From Parapedobacter deserti (GTDB lineage: Bacteria > Bacteroidota > Bacteroidia > Sphingobacteriales > Sphingobacteriaceae): DNA of 64,000 nt. Positions 40,229 through 50,354 of this stretch are shown in pieces. The stretch covers positions 744,001-808,000 of the forward strand of contig NZ_JBHRTA010000038.1 of NCBI RefSeq assembly GCF_042646065.1. Reading direction: 5' to 3'. The notes below the pieces were generated by a model. It had not been told where the DNA came from. It made no database searches and saw only the letters and a list, made by a program, of their open reading frames with translations. Made by a program: the position numbers and the translations under genes. Within the stretch, counting starts at the first letter, position 1; each line of letters starts with the position of its first letter.

Positions 40229-41224
40229 ATGATGGAAAGCGACAAGTTAGACCGACTCATCGAAAAATACCTTAGCGGGTTGGCCACGCCAGCTGAGCGC
40301 GACGAACTGTTGTCGTGGTACCGGTCGCAGCATCCTGAAGCGGTGACTTGGGAATCGCCGCACGCAGACGAAGCCGAACGTGTCAAGCTGCGGATGCTTG
40401 AGGGCGTATTGGAGCAGACCGTGGCACGCCCCAATAAAGCAGTGCCGGCCAAGCCGCGCGGATCGTCACAATGGAAGGTCGCTGCAGCACTGCTGGTGGG
40501 GTTTTCGGTGGTCGCTTTTCTGCTGTTTCGTAATAACGAGAGCGCCTATGATGACAAGCTAATCGCTGAGGCACCTGCGCAACAGGCTGAAAACCGTTTC
40601 ATCTTTTTGCCAGATAGCAGCAAGGTGTTGTTACGTCCCGGCAGCAAGCTGGAGTACGTCACCGATTTCGAGGGAAATACCAGGGAGGTTTCGTTGTGGG
40701 GAGAAGGATATTTTGATATCAAATCCAACCCTGACAAGCCGTTCATCATCCATACAGGCAAAGTGAAAACCCGGGTATTGGGTACGGCATTTACGATAAA
40801 GGCATCCGACCGGTTTGAGGAAGTATCAGTTACCGTGCAGCGTGGCGAAGTGTTGGTTCAGGAAGAAGACCGCGTGTTGGCTTCCCTTTCTTCAAACGAA
40901 CAGGTGGTTTATCACGAGGCCGCATCACTAAACCCACAGAAGAATAAAGTGGCTGCTGAAGAATCCATGCAATGGGCGGCCTTGGACATGCGGTTCGATG
41001 GCATGTCGTTTGGGGACCTGGTAGCCCGGTTGGAGCGCCGTTACGATGTGCGGATCAAGTTTGAACGCGAAGAACTCGCCGCATGCCCTGTGAGCGGGCG
41101 GTTTCAGGGTACCGAAAGCCTGGAAGAGGTGCTGGATTTCCTCTGCGCCACGCGCAGTGCATCATACCACAAAACTAATCATAACCAATTGTTAATTGAG
41201 GGGGAGGGGTGTCAATTGCAATGA
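40229..41224 (+). CDS. FecR-family anti-sigma factor, locus 2
   Basis: A 331-residue inner-membrane protein starting at ATG 40229 (ATG 40232 is equally possible). N-terminal ECF-binding part: DKLDRLIEKYLSGLATPAER. Transmembrane helix: VAAALLVGFSVVAFLLF. FecR domain: FIFLPDSSKVLLRPGSKLEY, GEGYFDI, TRVLGTAFTIKA. C-terminal DUF4974: MSFGDLVARLERRYDV and SGRFQGTESLEEVLDFL. It should hold the upstream ECF factor inactive until the SusC receptor signals. Confidence 0.92.
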   Translation: MMESDKLDRLIEKYLSGLATPAERDELLSWYRSQHPEAVTWESPHADEAERVKLRMLEGVLEQTVARPNKAVPAKPRGSSQWKVAAALLVGFSVVAFLLFRNNESAYDDKLIAEAPAQQAENRFIFLPDSSKVLLRPGSKLEYVTDFEGNTREVSLWGEGYFDIKSNPDKPFIIHTGKVKTRVLGTAFTIKASDRFEEVSVTVQRGEVLVQEEDRVLASLSSNEQVVYHEAASLNPQKNKVAAEESMQWAALDMRFDGMSFGDLVARLERRYDVRIKFEREELAACPVSGRFQGTESLEEVLDFLCATRSASYHKTNHNQLLIEGEGCQLQ

Positions 41225-41343
41225 GGGGCGATTGATACCAGGGAGCAACAATGAACGGACTAAATTTAATCTTTATGAAAGGACTGATACATGATTTTCC
41301 ATAGTCGCAGGCAGTGCATGAAACGTTGTACTGCCCATTAAAA

Positions 41344-41375
41344 AACTCCCCCGCCGTAGGAAGCTCAAGGGAGTT
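41344..41375. other. Hairpin in the FecR-SusC gap, locus 2
   Basis: AACTCCC (41344-41350) pairs with GGGAGTT (41369-41375) around an 18-base loop. A second possible stem, GCAGTGCA (41311-41318) with TGTACTGC (41327-41334), has one mismatch. Similar hairpins lie in the other two FecR-SusC gaps. Confidence 0.45.
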
Positions 41376-41418
41376 GGTGACTTAAAAATTTGGTAAACTT
41401 TTAAATCCATTACAAATA

Positions 41419-44400
41419 ATGCAAAAATACTTCGTTTTTGCAAGCGGGGGGCCATGCGGTCCCTTCAATGCGCGTTCGCGAAACAAGCTACTATTTTTTA
41501 TGCGGATAAATGTGATTTGTGGGGTACTGATGGCGTTGGCGATGAACCTACTGGGCACACCCAAGAGCATAGGCCAAAGTATCCACAAGGTGCAGGTGCG
41601 GCTGGAACTCAAGAACGTTCCGTTAAAAGCGGCACTGTCGGAATTGGAAGAAACATCTGGGATGACCATCTTTTATCCAACGGAAATCGTCGAACAATAC
41701 GATGTGGCGTACTTGGATAAACGTAAGCGCTCTGTCGCCGAGGCGCTGGATGTTTTGCTGGCTAACACACCGTTGGCGTATGCTGAGTATGATGGTCGTA
41801 TCATTCTCTCGGTAAAGCGGTCAGAAGGTCTGGCGGAAAAGGTGGCGGAGCATCAAGCCGCACAGCCTTCTATACGGGTTACGGGCATGGTGGTCGATCA
41901 GCAGGGCCGGCCGATACCGGGAGTAACGGTGGTGACCAAAGCGTTGTCGCAGTCGGCGACTCAGGTAAGCACGGCTACCGATGCCAATGGCCATTTCGGG
42001 ATCAACGTACCCAATGAAGAGACGGTATTGGTGTTTTCATTGCTGGGACATAAGGGACAAGAGGTTGTCGTTGGAGAAAAGCGCGCTTTAAAGATCACCT
42101 TGGAAGAAGATGCGTCTATCCTTGAAGAAGTGGTCGTGACCGGTTTATTTGAACGACCGAAAGAAGTGTATACGGGGGCCGTTCGCTCATTCAATCAGGA
42201 AGAACTGCAGCAAGTTGCGGGCAACAACATACTTACAGCGCTGAAATCATTGGATCCCTCATTCCAGATGCCGGAAAATATTAATCTGGGATCCAACCCG
42301 AACGCGTTGCCTGAGATAACCCTGCGCGGAGGGAATAGCTTGGTTGATCCTACTGGCGCGACGGCCAGCCCTTTCAACTATCAGAGTGCACCAAACACGC
42401 CGTTATTTATCCTTGATGGATTTGAGGTTTCCCTTACCCGTATCAATGATCTTGACCTGACACGGATCAAGTCGGTAGACCTGTTGAAGGACGCCACGGC
42501 TACAGCTATTTATGGGTCGAGAGCCGCAAATGGCGTAGTGGTTATCGAAACCATCCGACCCAAAGCCGGTGATCTGCGGGTGACCTATACGGGCAATACT
42601 TCCTTGGAAATGGCCGATCTGTCAGATTACAATTTACTGAACGCACGGGAAAAGCTGGCTATTGAAGAACGCACCGGCGTGTACTCCTTTTACGGGGATA
42701 CCCGCATCGAACAACAGCTGGAGCATTACTACAATCACCGTCTGTCGGAAATCGAACGCGGGGTGAATACCGATTGGACAACCTTGCCGATACAAGTGGG
42801 TGCAGGACATAAACATAATCTTTACATAGAAGGTGGCGATGAAAGTATACTCTACGGTATCGGTGGAACGTACTTGAATATGCAGGGGGTGATGAAGGGA
42901 TCCAGCCGCCGAAACATATTAGGAAATGCGTATCTGGCCTATCGAAAAAATGGTTTGAATGTACGCAATGAGGTCACGGTCACCAGCAATCTAGGCAAAA
43001 ATTCGCCTTACGGCACTTTCCGACAATATACACGTCTGAATCCCTATTGGACGCCCTATAATGATGACGGCACGTTGAAGTATTATCTGGAGGAAGTGTA
43101 TGATGAATTTGGATATCGCTTGACCAACTTCGATTCTTACGATAATTTGGACGGCATTATCCCGTCGAACAACAATCCGGTGCGACCGATGAATCCGCTC
43201 TATAATGCGAATTTAGGAGTGGTTGACCAAACAGGTTATACGAATATTATGAACAATACGGCACTGCAATGGCAGGTGAACCCTTGGTTACGACTGACCG
43301 GTAGTGTGGCTTTGCAGTTTCAGTGGGATGAGTCGGATCGCTTTTTGCCCGCGCAACATACATCTTTTTCGGCTACGGAAACTTTCGAGCGGGGCGCTTA
43401 CGATAAAGGACATGGCAAGCGAACGAACTATGACGTCAACTTGGGAGCGAATGTAAACAAAGCCTTTGGCAAGCATTTACTGTTTGGAACGCTCGGGATG
43501 AACGCACAGCAGGTGAAGAGTTTTTCCAACCTTTATACGGTCGTAGGTTTTCCGAACGCCCGCATGGATGATGTGACACAGGGGCTGGGTTTTAGAGACG
43601 GATCAAGCGTGACGGGCGACGAAGGATTTACCCGCTTGCTAGGTGCTTTTGTGAATGGTTCCTATGCCTATGATAACCGTTTCTTGATGGATGCTTCTTT
43701 CCGCCTGGATGGCTCTTCGCAGTTTGGAGCAAACAACCGTATTGCCCCTTTCTGGTCGCTCGGTGGAGGATGGAATGTGCATAATGAGCCGTGGTTGCAA
43801 GAAGAAGAATGGCTGGATATGTTTAGGATGCGTTACTCTTTCGGGTATACCGGTTCGCAGAATTTTGCGTCCTATCTGGCCAGGACCACTTCGCGCTTCT
43901 ATAACAACATGGATTACCGGGGCATGATCGGTTCCTACCTGCTAGGTTTTGGTAACGACGATCTGTCTTGGCAGAGAACGCAAAAGAATAACTTTGGTTT
44001 CGATATCAATGTGTTTAATCGCCTGAATGTCGTGGGTAACTATTATATAGAAACCACACAGGGCTCTATCGGTACGGTGACTACAGCGCCTTCTTCAGGT
44101 TTTACGAGTTATTCCGAGAATATCGGTGACATGAAAACGAAGGGGTATGAACTTTACGTGCGTTACAATATTATCAACTCCATGTCTAATCGCAACAATT
44201 GGGCGGTTTTTGCGAACTTGTTCCGCGTAGATAACGAGATTACCAAGTTGTCAAGCACCTTGGAAGCCTTGAATGGGCGGGCAGACACAACGTTGTCCTC
44301 CGTGCCGATTACGCGGTATGCCGTTGGGCAGTCCACCAACGCCATTTGGGCCGTGAAATCACATGGGATTGATCCGGCATCGGGCTATGAGATTTTCGAG

Positions 44401-44937
44401 AAACAAGACGGTAGCTTGACCAATATTTACGATCCCCGCGATCAAGTGATCATTGCAGATGGCCGCCCGAAACTGGAGGGAACCTTCGGGACAAATTTTG
44501 AATACAATGGTATTGGGGCCAACGTATTCCTTCGCTTCCGCATTGGCGGTTATGCCTACAACCAGACGTTAGTTGATCGGGTAGAAAATGCCCAGGTAAA
44601 TATCTACAATGTAGATCGCCGTGTGGCGGAAGAGCGTTGGCTGCAGCCGGGAGATGTTACTTTTTTCAAGGGCTTGCTTGATTATAATGGTTTTGCCATT
44701 AATACGCCGACTTACAACTCCTCGCGCTTTGTGCAACGCAGTGATTTGCTCTCTCTGGAAAGTGTTTCGGTATACTACCGCTTCAGCGATGCGCTAAACA
44801 AACGCCTAAACCTGTCGAATACACGCATTACTTTGTTTAGCAACGAGCTGTACCAATGGTCCGCTATTCAGCGCGAACGTGGATTGGATTATCCGTTTTC
44901 CAGAACGTTTACGTTGCAGTTTACCACCTCATTTTAA
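41419..44937 (+). CDS. SusC/RagA-type TonB-dependent transporter with STN domain, locus 2
   Basis: A 1172-residue outer-membrane receptor. The signal peptide follows a 27-residue n-region and ends near KSIGQ. STN domain at about 70-135 (VQVRLELKNVPLKAALSELE), carboxypeptidase-regulatory-like domain at about 152-225 (VTGMVVDQQGRPIPGVTVVT), plug at about 230-380 (LEEVVVTGLFERPKEVYTG, LLKDATATAIYGSRAANGVV), then barrel. With the FecR and ECF upstream it should be auto-regulated by its ligand. No glycan-degrading enzyme is linked; the downstream genes are DUF4843, PKD-like and TlpA proteins, so the ligand may not be a polysaccharide. Confidence 0.95.
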   Translation: MQKYFVFASGGPCGPFNARSRNKLLFFMRINVICGVLMALAMNLLGTPKSIGQSIHKVQVRLELKNVPLKAALSELEETSGMTIFYPTEIVEQYDVAYLDKRKRSVAEALDVLLANTPLAYAEYDGRIILSVKRSEGLAEKVAEHQAAQPSIRVTGMVVDQQGRPIPGVTVVTKALSQSATQVSTATDANGHFGINVPNEETVLVFSLLGHKGQEVVVGEKRALKITLEEDASILEEVVVTGLFERPKEVYTGAVRSFNQEELQQVAGNNILTALKSLDPSFQMPENINLGSNPNALPEITLRGGNSLVDPTGATASPFNYQSAPNTPLFILDGFEVSLTRINDLDLTRIKSVDLLKDATATAIYGSRAANGVVVIETIRPKAGDLRVTYTGNTSLEMADLSDYNLLNAREKLAIEERTGVYSFYGDTRIEQQLEHYYNHRLSEIERGVNTDWTTLPIQVGAGHKHNLYIEGGDESILYGIGGTYLNMQGVMKGSSRRNILGNAYLAYRKNGLNVRNEVTVTSNLGKNSPYGTFRQYTRLNPYWTPYNDDGTLKYYLEEVYDEFGYRLTNFDSYDNLDGIIPSNNNPVRPMNPLYNANLGVVDQTGYTNIMNNTALQWQVNPWLRLTGSVALQFQWDESDRFLPAQHTSFSATETFERGAYDKGHGKRTNYDVNLGANVNKAFGKHLLFGTLGMNAQQVKSFSNLYTVVGFPNARMDDVTQGLGFRDGSSVTGDEGFTRLLGAFVNGSYAYDNRFLMDASFRLDGSSQFGANNRIAPFWSLGGGWNVHNEPWLQEEEWLDMFRMRYSFGYTGSQNFASYLARTTSRFYNNMDYRGMIGSYLLGFGNDDLSWQRTQKNNFGFDINVFNRLNVVGNYYIETTQGSIGTVTTAPSSGFTSYSENIGDMKTKGYELYVRYNIINSMSNRNNWAVFANLFRVDNEITKLSSTLEALNGRADTTLSSVPITRYAVGQSTNAIWAVKSHGIDPASGYEIFEKQDGSLTNIYDPRDQVIIADGRPKLEGTFGTNFEYNGIGANVFLRFRIGGYAYNQTLVDRVENAQVNIYNVDRRVAEERWLQPGDVTFFKGLLDYNGFAINTPTYNSSRFVQRSDLLSLESVSVYYRFSDALNKRLNLSNTRITLFSNELYQWSAIQRERGLDYPFSRTFTLQFTTSF

Positions 44938-44946
44938 GATAGGATT

Positions 44947-46464
44947 ATGAAGAAGAATATAAATAGAAATATACAAACCCTGTGCTTCGGCTTTGTTTTG
45001 ATGTTTATGGTCGTATCCTGTAATAAATGGCTGGATGTTCGTCCGTCGAACCAATTCGATGAACAAGAACAGTTCCAAACGGCACAAGGTTATATAGATG
45101 TGTTGGTTGGAACATACCAATCCATGAACGATGAAGCGACCTATGGCGCCGAGCTGAGCTTCCGCTTTGTAGACGTGCTGGCACAATTGTATGCGAACAA
45201 GAGCAATAGCAACACCGATTATTACGGCTTATCCGCCCGTTATGCCTACACCGAGGCGAACGATACCCGACATAGTCCGAGAACCGTCATCGAGAACCTT
45301 TGGGCAAAGCAATATAACAGTATTGCGCAGCTGAATTATTTGTTGAAGCATATGGACACCCAGCCGGCGGAATTGTCGGAAAGAGATTACCGCCTGATCA
45401 AGGGAGAGGCGTTGGCTTTACGGGGCTTCCTGCATTTCGATTTGCTGCGCTTATTTGCGCCGGCTTACAGCGAGGCAACAGCCAATGAACCGTCAATTCC
45501 GTATGTAACGGAATTTACCGTTTCGCCGAGCGATGTGCTGACTGTCGCCGAAATTTTGGAGCGCATAGAAACGGATATGTTGGCGGGCATCGCCTTGCAG
45601 GAGGAAATGCAGAACATCGATCAAATAGCGGGTAATCAAGGGGCGACCGTGATCGGTGCAGAGTTATTCTATATGTTTCGCCAAAATCGCATGAATTACT
45701 GGGCGGCGAAAGCCTTGCTGGCACGAATGTACCTCTACGCTGGCGATAAAGTGAATGCCAAGATTTATGCGGATGAGGTGATCAATAGCGGATGGTTCCA
45801 CTTCTCGCAGATTTCTGGTAGAAATTATGACGAGCGGGATGAACGCTCCAATATTATTTATACGTCGGAGCATATTTTCTCCCTACATCATTCCCGCCTG
45901 AACGACGTAGCGGATGACTTCTTCAAGACCAATGCTTTAGAGCCCGAAGGAAGAGACCTGTTTAATACCCAATCGGTGCTGAACGGTATCTATGAAACTA
46001 CTGTCGATGGCCTGGGTTCGGACATTCGCTCGTCGCTTGCTTCACCAAGCCGCTGGTCGGCGCATAGTAATTCGGCCGTCTATTCCAAGAAATATTATTC
46101 CGATCACAGTACGAATGTTAAGCAGCGCCTGATACCGTTGATTCGCCTGCCGGAAATGTATTATATCGCTGCAGAATCGGCGACGTCCTTAGCAGAAGCT
46201 CGGGAATACCTGAATGTTGTTCGCGAAGCACGAAACATCGCTGTGCCCTTTACCGCCGAGAACTTGCCAGGTGAAGCAGCGCTCCAGGATGAACTATTTA
46301 AGGAATACCGGAAGGAATATTATGCAGAAGGGCAGCTGTGGTATTTTTATAAGCGTTTTGGCTATGCTAGCTTGCAAAACAGTGTTTATTTTGGAGCTAT
46401 GAACGCCGTGTATACCTTGCCGATTCCGGATACTGAAATAGAGTTTAACCCTGACTATCAATAA
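44947..46464 (+). CDS. SusD/RagB-family lipoprotein, locus 2
   Basis: A 505-residue surface lipoprotein with lipobox MVVSC at Cys25. SusD-typical segments: VIENLWAKQYNSIAQLNYLL, RLIKGEALALRGFLHFDLLR and IRLPEMYYIAAESATSLAEA. It starts ten bases after SusC. Of its 28 Arg codons, 13 are CGC and none AGG, whereas the first SusD (35 Arg codons) has 4 CGC and 6 AGG; this block may have a separate origin. It should bind the ligand imported by the partner transporter. Confidence 0.95.
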   Translation: MKKNINRNIQTLCFGFVLMFMVVSCNKWLDVRPSNQFDEQEQFQTAQGYIDVLVGTYQSMNDEATYGAELSFRFVDVLAQLYANKSNSNTDYYGLSARYAYTEANDTRHSPRTVIENLWAKQYNSIAQLNYLLKHMDTQPAELSERDYRLIKGEALALRGFLHFDLLRLFAPAYSEATANEPSIPYVTEFTVSPSDVLTVAEILERIETDMLAGIALQEEMQNIDQIAGNQGATVIGAELFYMFRQNRMNYWAAKALLARMYLYAGDKVNAKIYADEVINSGWFHFSQISGRNYDERDERSNIIYTSEHIFSLHHSRLNDVADDFFKTNALEPEGRDLFNTQSVLNGIYETTVDGLGSDIRSSLASPSRWSAHSNSAVYSKKYYSDHSTNVKQRLIPLIRLPEMYYIAAESATSLAEAREYLNVVREARNIAVPFTAENLPGEAALQDELFKEYRKEYYAEGQLWYFYKRFGYASLQNSVYFGAMNAVYTLPIPDTEIEFNPDYQ

Positions 46465-46473
46465 GGAAGAGAA

Positions 46474-47214
46474 ATGAAAAAAAGAACGATATACGGCCTG
46501 TTGGCCCTGTTGTTGATACTGGGCTGTAAGGAAGATGAACGTCTCATGTTTGAGGACGAAGCCAGTGTATATTTTGGTGCGCAATTGAATAACGGCGGTT
46601 TTTATAGTCTTGATTCGCTCAACTATTCCTTCGCCTTCGAGCCGGAGGAGGTGGAACAGGATACCTTCTACGTATATTGCCGGATTACAGGACTGGCGGC
46701 GGATCACGATCGCAGGATCAACTTTGTCGCCGATGAGGGTAACGATGCGAAATCTGGTTACCACTATGAGATTTTGAACCCGCTGATTCCTGCAGGTCAA
46801 TACGGCAACGATATTGCCATCGTGTTGTACCGCCAGCCAGGACTGCGGGATTCTTTGGTAACCGCTTTGCTACGCATCGAGGATTCAGAGGATTTGCGGG
46901 CAGGATACGACGATACAGGAGCTCAGCCAGTTGGACGATCGGAATATACCCGTCGGGAGTTTAAGTTTACCATCACCGACCAGCTGCTGAAACCAACGAA
47001 TTGGGACAGCTCCTGGCTGTCTTCTTTCGGGGAATATTCGGAGGTGAAGATCCGCTTTATCAGCAGTGTGACGGGATACACCAACTGGGGGAGCAACCCC
47101 TTGCCGCAGGATAGAAATTTTATTGTGCAAACGGCTTACCAAGCGTTGTATAATTACGAACAGCAAAACGGCGATTTGATCGACGAAAATGGTAATCCGG
47201 TTAAATTTTATTAG
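46474..47214 (+). CDS. DUF4843 lipoprotein
   Basis: A 246-residue lipoprotein with lipobox LLILGC at Cys18. The body matches the DUF4843 pattern: LMFEDEASVYFG near the start, a fibronectin-like region (YVYCRITGLAADHDRRINFV) and YTRREFKFTITDQLLKPTNW before the C-terminus. DUF4843 proteins follow SusC/SusD genes and precede PKD-like proteins in many Bacteroidota loci that lack glycoside hydrolases. Their function is unknown; a surface accessory role in ligand binding is a guess. Confidence 0.85.
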   Translation: MKKRTIYGLLALLLILGCKEDERLMFEDEASVYFGAQLNNGGFYSLDSLNYSFAFEPEEVEQDTFYVYCRITGLAADHDRRINFVADEGNDAKSGYHYEILNPLIPAGQYGNDIAIVLYRQPGLRDSLVTALLRIEDSEDLRAGYDDTGAQPVGRSEYTRREFKFTITDQLLKPTNWDSSWLSSFGEYSEVKIRFISSVTGYTNWGSNPLPQDRNFIVQTAYQALYNYEQQNGDLIDENGNPVKFY

Positions 47215-47217
47215 GCA

Positions 47218-48726
47218 ATGAAGAAGATGAAAATAATAGGATACATGCTGCTGCTTATCACGATCGGCGCATGTACAAAAGATAAGAATAACTTTTCCTA
47301 CGAAGAGCCGATTACCTTTGATATTAGCGATGAAGAAGCGCCTGATGTCATTGAAATTGGTCTAGGGCAGCACTTACGCCTGTCGCCAAACTTCGACGAT
47401 TCGAAGGGCGATTACAGCTATCTCTGGATTGCTGCGCGAAATAATTCGGCGGTGAGCTATCGTGAGCCAAGAGACACACTGAGTAGGGAAAAAGAACTAG
47501 AAACGGAGATTTCCGACTTTTTCATTCTTGGCGAACCGTATCGACTTACTTTTAAGGTAACGGATAATAAGAGTGGGGTTTCTGGGTTTTATTTTTACGA
47601 CCTGCGCATTACCAATCGCTATAGTGAAGGTTGGATGGTTTTGGAAGATAAAGGAGGTTTTGCAGACTTTTCCATGCTGTTGCCGGATACTTCGGTAGAG
47701 CGTGGTATCTATTCACTGATCAACCCGAATTACCCCATCGCGGAGCCCCTGATGCTCAGCCTGTCTTCGGGTTCAGTAACAGATGACGTCTCACCCACCG
47801 GAAGAAAATTATACGTTGCAGGCAAGCGTGATGCGGTAGAACTGGATCCGTTGACCCTGCAAATACGCTATAATCTGGATGCCCTATACTTCGTGCCACC
47901 AGCCACCAAAAATTTATCCTTTATCGGTTGGTCGGGAACGAATTTAGGTGTAATCCTTAACGATGGTCTATTGCAGGCGAATATGACCGGTGGTTTTCCG
48001 GGTGCGAAGAAATTTGGGCCAAGTATGCAGGCACCGGATGTGGAGTACGATTACCAGATTGCCCCTTTTACCGCGAATATTGGGGAGTACAATTGGCGGG
48101 CTCACCCCATCGTTTATCAGCATATTCTCTACGATCATCAAAATCAACGTTTTTATACGACTGGTGGACAAACAGTAGATGCTTTTCCGACTAATGCGAG
48201 CAACCCGTCTATTTTCGACATGAATGATGTAGGCTTGGGCATGCATTATATGGGTGTGGCTAATATAGCTAATGCACATAATGCCGTGATGTACGAAGGT
48301 ACGCAGCCTTATTTGTTGCAATTTTCTTGTGTCACCACCCAAGGAAACCCCGTGATCACCCGCATGAAGCAAAGTATGAATGCTCCTTATATTCTGGATA
48401 CAGAAGCGGCGAATATCGCCTCTTCATCCCAATCGGCGCATATCTTTTACGGCTATGAAAATCGACTGTATCGCTACGGCGTCAATGCAAATTCGACAAG
48501 CCAGTTGCATACATTCCCGGCAGGAGAGGAAATTATCAATACGAAGTTTAGAGCCATAGACGATAACGGTCGTGAATACGGTGAATTGCTGGTCGCGACC
48601 TGGGATGGCCAGGAAAGTAAATTGTACCTATTCTCCGTATCCCTGGCAGGCCTCGTCGGTGAACCTAGCGACGCCATCGCCGGTTTTGATAAGATTTTTG
48701 ATATGGTGTATAAAGGCGAATCGTAG
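47218..48726 (+). CDS. PKD-like family surface lipoprotein
   Basis: A 502-residue lipoprotein with lipobox LLLITIGAC at about Cys19. The N-terminal part contains a PKD-type immunoglobulin-like region (IEIGLGQHLRLSPNFDDSKG, YRLTFKVTDNKSGVSGFYFY). The rest could form a beta-propeller-like structure with repeated hydrophobic strands (EGWMVLEDKGGFADFSMLLP). It starts three bases after the DUF4843 gene. Proteins of this type are found in the same order in related loci, but no biochemical role is known to me. Confidence 0.8.
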   Translation: MKKMKIIGYMLLLITIGACTKDKNNFSYEEPITFDISDEEAPDVIEIGLGQHLRLSPNFDDSKGDYSYLWIAARNNSAVSYREPRDTLSREKELETEISDFFILGEPYRLTFKVTDNKSGVSGFYFYDLRITNRYSEGWMVLEDKGGFADFSMLLPDTSVERGIYSLINPNYPIAEPLMLSLSSGSVTDDVSPTGRKLYVAGKRDAVELDPLTLQIRYNLDALYFVPPATKNLSFIGWSGTNLGVILNDGLLQANMTGGFPGAKKFGPSMQAPDVEYDYQIAPFTANIGEYNWRAHPIVYQHILYDHQNQRFYTTGGQTVDAFPTNASNPSIFDMNDVGLGMHYMGVANIANAHNAVMYEGTQPYLLQFSCVTTQGNPVITRMKQSMNAPYILDTEAANIASSSQSAHIFYGYENRLYRYGVNANSTSQLHTFPAGEEIINTKFRAIDDNGREYGELLVATWDGQESKLYLFSVSLAGLVGEPSDAIAGFDKIFDMVYKGES

Positions 48727-48727
48727 A

Positions 48728-48766
48728 GGCGTAGTGCATATGTGCTGTAACAAACATGCATACGCC
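48728..48766 (+). other. Hairpin between the PKD-like and TlpA genes
   Basis: GGCGTA-g-TGCAT (48728-48739) pairs with ATGCATACGCC (48756-48766) through 11 pairs with one bulged G, around a 16-base loop. It may lower read-through into the TlpA gene or protect the upstream message. Confidence 0.5.
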
Positions 48767-48817
48767 CTTGCGGAAAAAAGCAATTTAACAATAAAGCAGA
48801 AACAAGAAAATAGAACA

Positions 48818-50281
48818 ATGAAAAAATTAATCACAGCAGCCCTGATTTTCGCCGCAAGCGCAACCATGGCACAAAGCAGTCTGCAAGAAAAAAGAGCGGA
48901 ATATGCGGAAATAGCCGAATCCGGCTCGAAAGCGGAAAAAGACGTGTTAGCCAAGGAGCTGCTTCAAGTAGCAAGAACCTCTAAAGATGAAGGCGATCTG
49001 ATTTTTGCGAGCAATTTCATCTACCGGCTTGGGCATGAAAACAGTGCCGATTCCATACGCAAAGAAGTAATTCGCAAATTCCCGAAAGGGGTTACGGCAC
49101 GCGATGCGTATATTCGAGGCTTTTACGATTTGGAAAGTACCGCAGAAATGGAGAAGAAGTTCAAGAGCTGGGTAAAGAAATGGCCGATGGAAAAAGCCGA
49201 AGGCGATAAACTGAACTACGATTACGTGCTAGCTTCCATGGCACGTACTTTTGCGCAGGAAGGTAATAAAGAGAAGGCAGTGATGTATGTGGAGCAGATG
49301 AATGAGCGCTTCTGGCGCGCGCAGGGCTATATCCCGGTAGCGACCATTTTCCTGCAGCAAGGTGATACAACGGCGGCCTTACCGCTGATCCGGACGGCTA
49401 TTGATGATGCGGAGTACTACATCAATCTACCAAAAGAGCAAAAGGACAACAAGGCCGGATTTGCCGCGGTAGGCTATCCGGGCTATGTAAGTCAGTTGGC
49501 TGCCGTGTATGACGCGCAGGGCAAGCAGGTGGAAGCATTGCAGCTCGTTGAGAAGGCAATCGCGTTGGTGCCAGACCAGGCACCCCGTTTCAGTGCGATC
49601 TACTTCAAGGGGCTGGAAGCGGCCGGCCGCAAACTGGAAGCCCTGCAACAGTTGGAGCTCCTGTACAAGCAAGGCGTATTTACACACAAGGACAAGATGA
49701 AGGAGCTGTACACCGTATTGAACGGATCGGAGAAAGGCGTGGAAAACTATTTCGCCCGACTGGATGAAGACGTTATCAAAGGAATTCGTGAACATATCAA
49801 GCAGATGGAGAACTACAAACCGGCTCCGGATTTTGAATTGCTCAATTTAAAGGGCGAAAAAGTATCCTTGGCTAGCCTCAAGGGCAAGGTGGTGGTGCTT
49901 GATTTCTGGGCGACCTGGTGCCAGCCCTGCATCCGGTCGTTCCCGGGCATGAAAGCGGCGCAGGAGATGTACGCGAACGATGGCGATGTTCAGTTTTTAT
50001 TCATCAATACCTGGGAGCGCGATAAAGAGTACAAGACAAACGTGGTCGACTTCATAACGAAAAACAACTATCCATTTGAGGTATTGTACGATGACCAAAA
50101 AGATGCAGAAACAGGCGAGGTTATAGCTGCTAAATATGGTGTAAAGGGAATTCCAGCCAAATTTATTATCGACGAGGAAGGCAATATCCGCTATTTTTTG
50201 ACGGGTTCTTCGCCAAACGTGGACTATATCAGGTTGGAAATGAAGGAGCTGATTGAAGCGGCGAAGCAGCCAAAGGGATAA
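48818..50281 (+). CDS. Periplasmic TlpA-family thioredoxin-like protein with helical repeats
   Basis: A 487-residue exported protein; the start is ATG 48818 (MKKLITAALIFAASATMAQ, a clear signal peptide), since the open frame upstream overlaps the PKD-like gene without a signal. A large N-terminal helical region with TPR-like repeats (about 20-320) precedes a TlpA/thioredoxin domain (about 345-480). The redox pair is C368-Q-P-C371 in FWATWCQPCIRSFPG and the cis-Pro loop is GVKGIPAKFIID. Such proteins may keep thiols reduced or act on a thiol-containing ligand; here the substrate is unknown. Confidence 0.87.
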   Translation: MKKLITAALIFAASATMAQSSLQEKRAEYAEIAESGSKAEKDVLAKELLQVARTSKDEGDLIFASNFIYRLGHENSADSIRKEVIRKFPKGVTARDAYIRGFYDLESTAEMEKKFKSWVKKWPMEKAEGDKLNYDYVLASMARTFAQEGNKEKAVMYVEQMNERFWRAQGYIPVATIFLQQGDTTAALPLIRTAIDDAEYYINLPKEQKDNKAGFAAVGYPGYVSQLAAVYDAQGKQVEALQLVEKAIALVPDQAPRFSAIYFKGLEAAGRKLEALQQLELLYKQGVFTHKDKMKELYTVLNGSEKGVENYFARLDEDVIKGIREHIKQMENYKPAPDFELLNLKGEKVSLASLKGKVVVLDFWATWCQPCIRSFPGMKAAQEMYANDGDVQFLFINTWERDKEYKTNVVDFITKNNYPFEVLYDDQKDAETGEVIAAKYGVKGIPAKFIIDEEGNIRYFLTGSSPNVDYIRLEMKELIEAAKQPKG

Positions 50282-50333
50282 TCGAAAATCCGTGCGGAGG
50301 GACAGTTTCGAGGAGGTATTCATTCACGATTGG

Positions 50334-50354
50334 CGCATCCCCCGTACGGATGCG
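50334..50354. other. Perfect 7-bp hairpin between two TlpA genes
   Basis: CGCATCC (50334-50340) pairs with GGATGCG (50348-50354) around a seven-base loop. The 178-base gap holds no other feature I recognise. It may act as a weak terminator. Confidence 0.4.

Noticed and set aside
48572..48817. Longer N-terminus for the TlpA gene at 48818
   Set aside because: It would overlap the PKD-like gene and hide a clear signal peptide that begins at ATG 48818.
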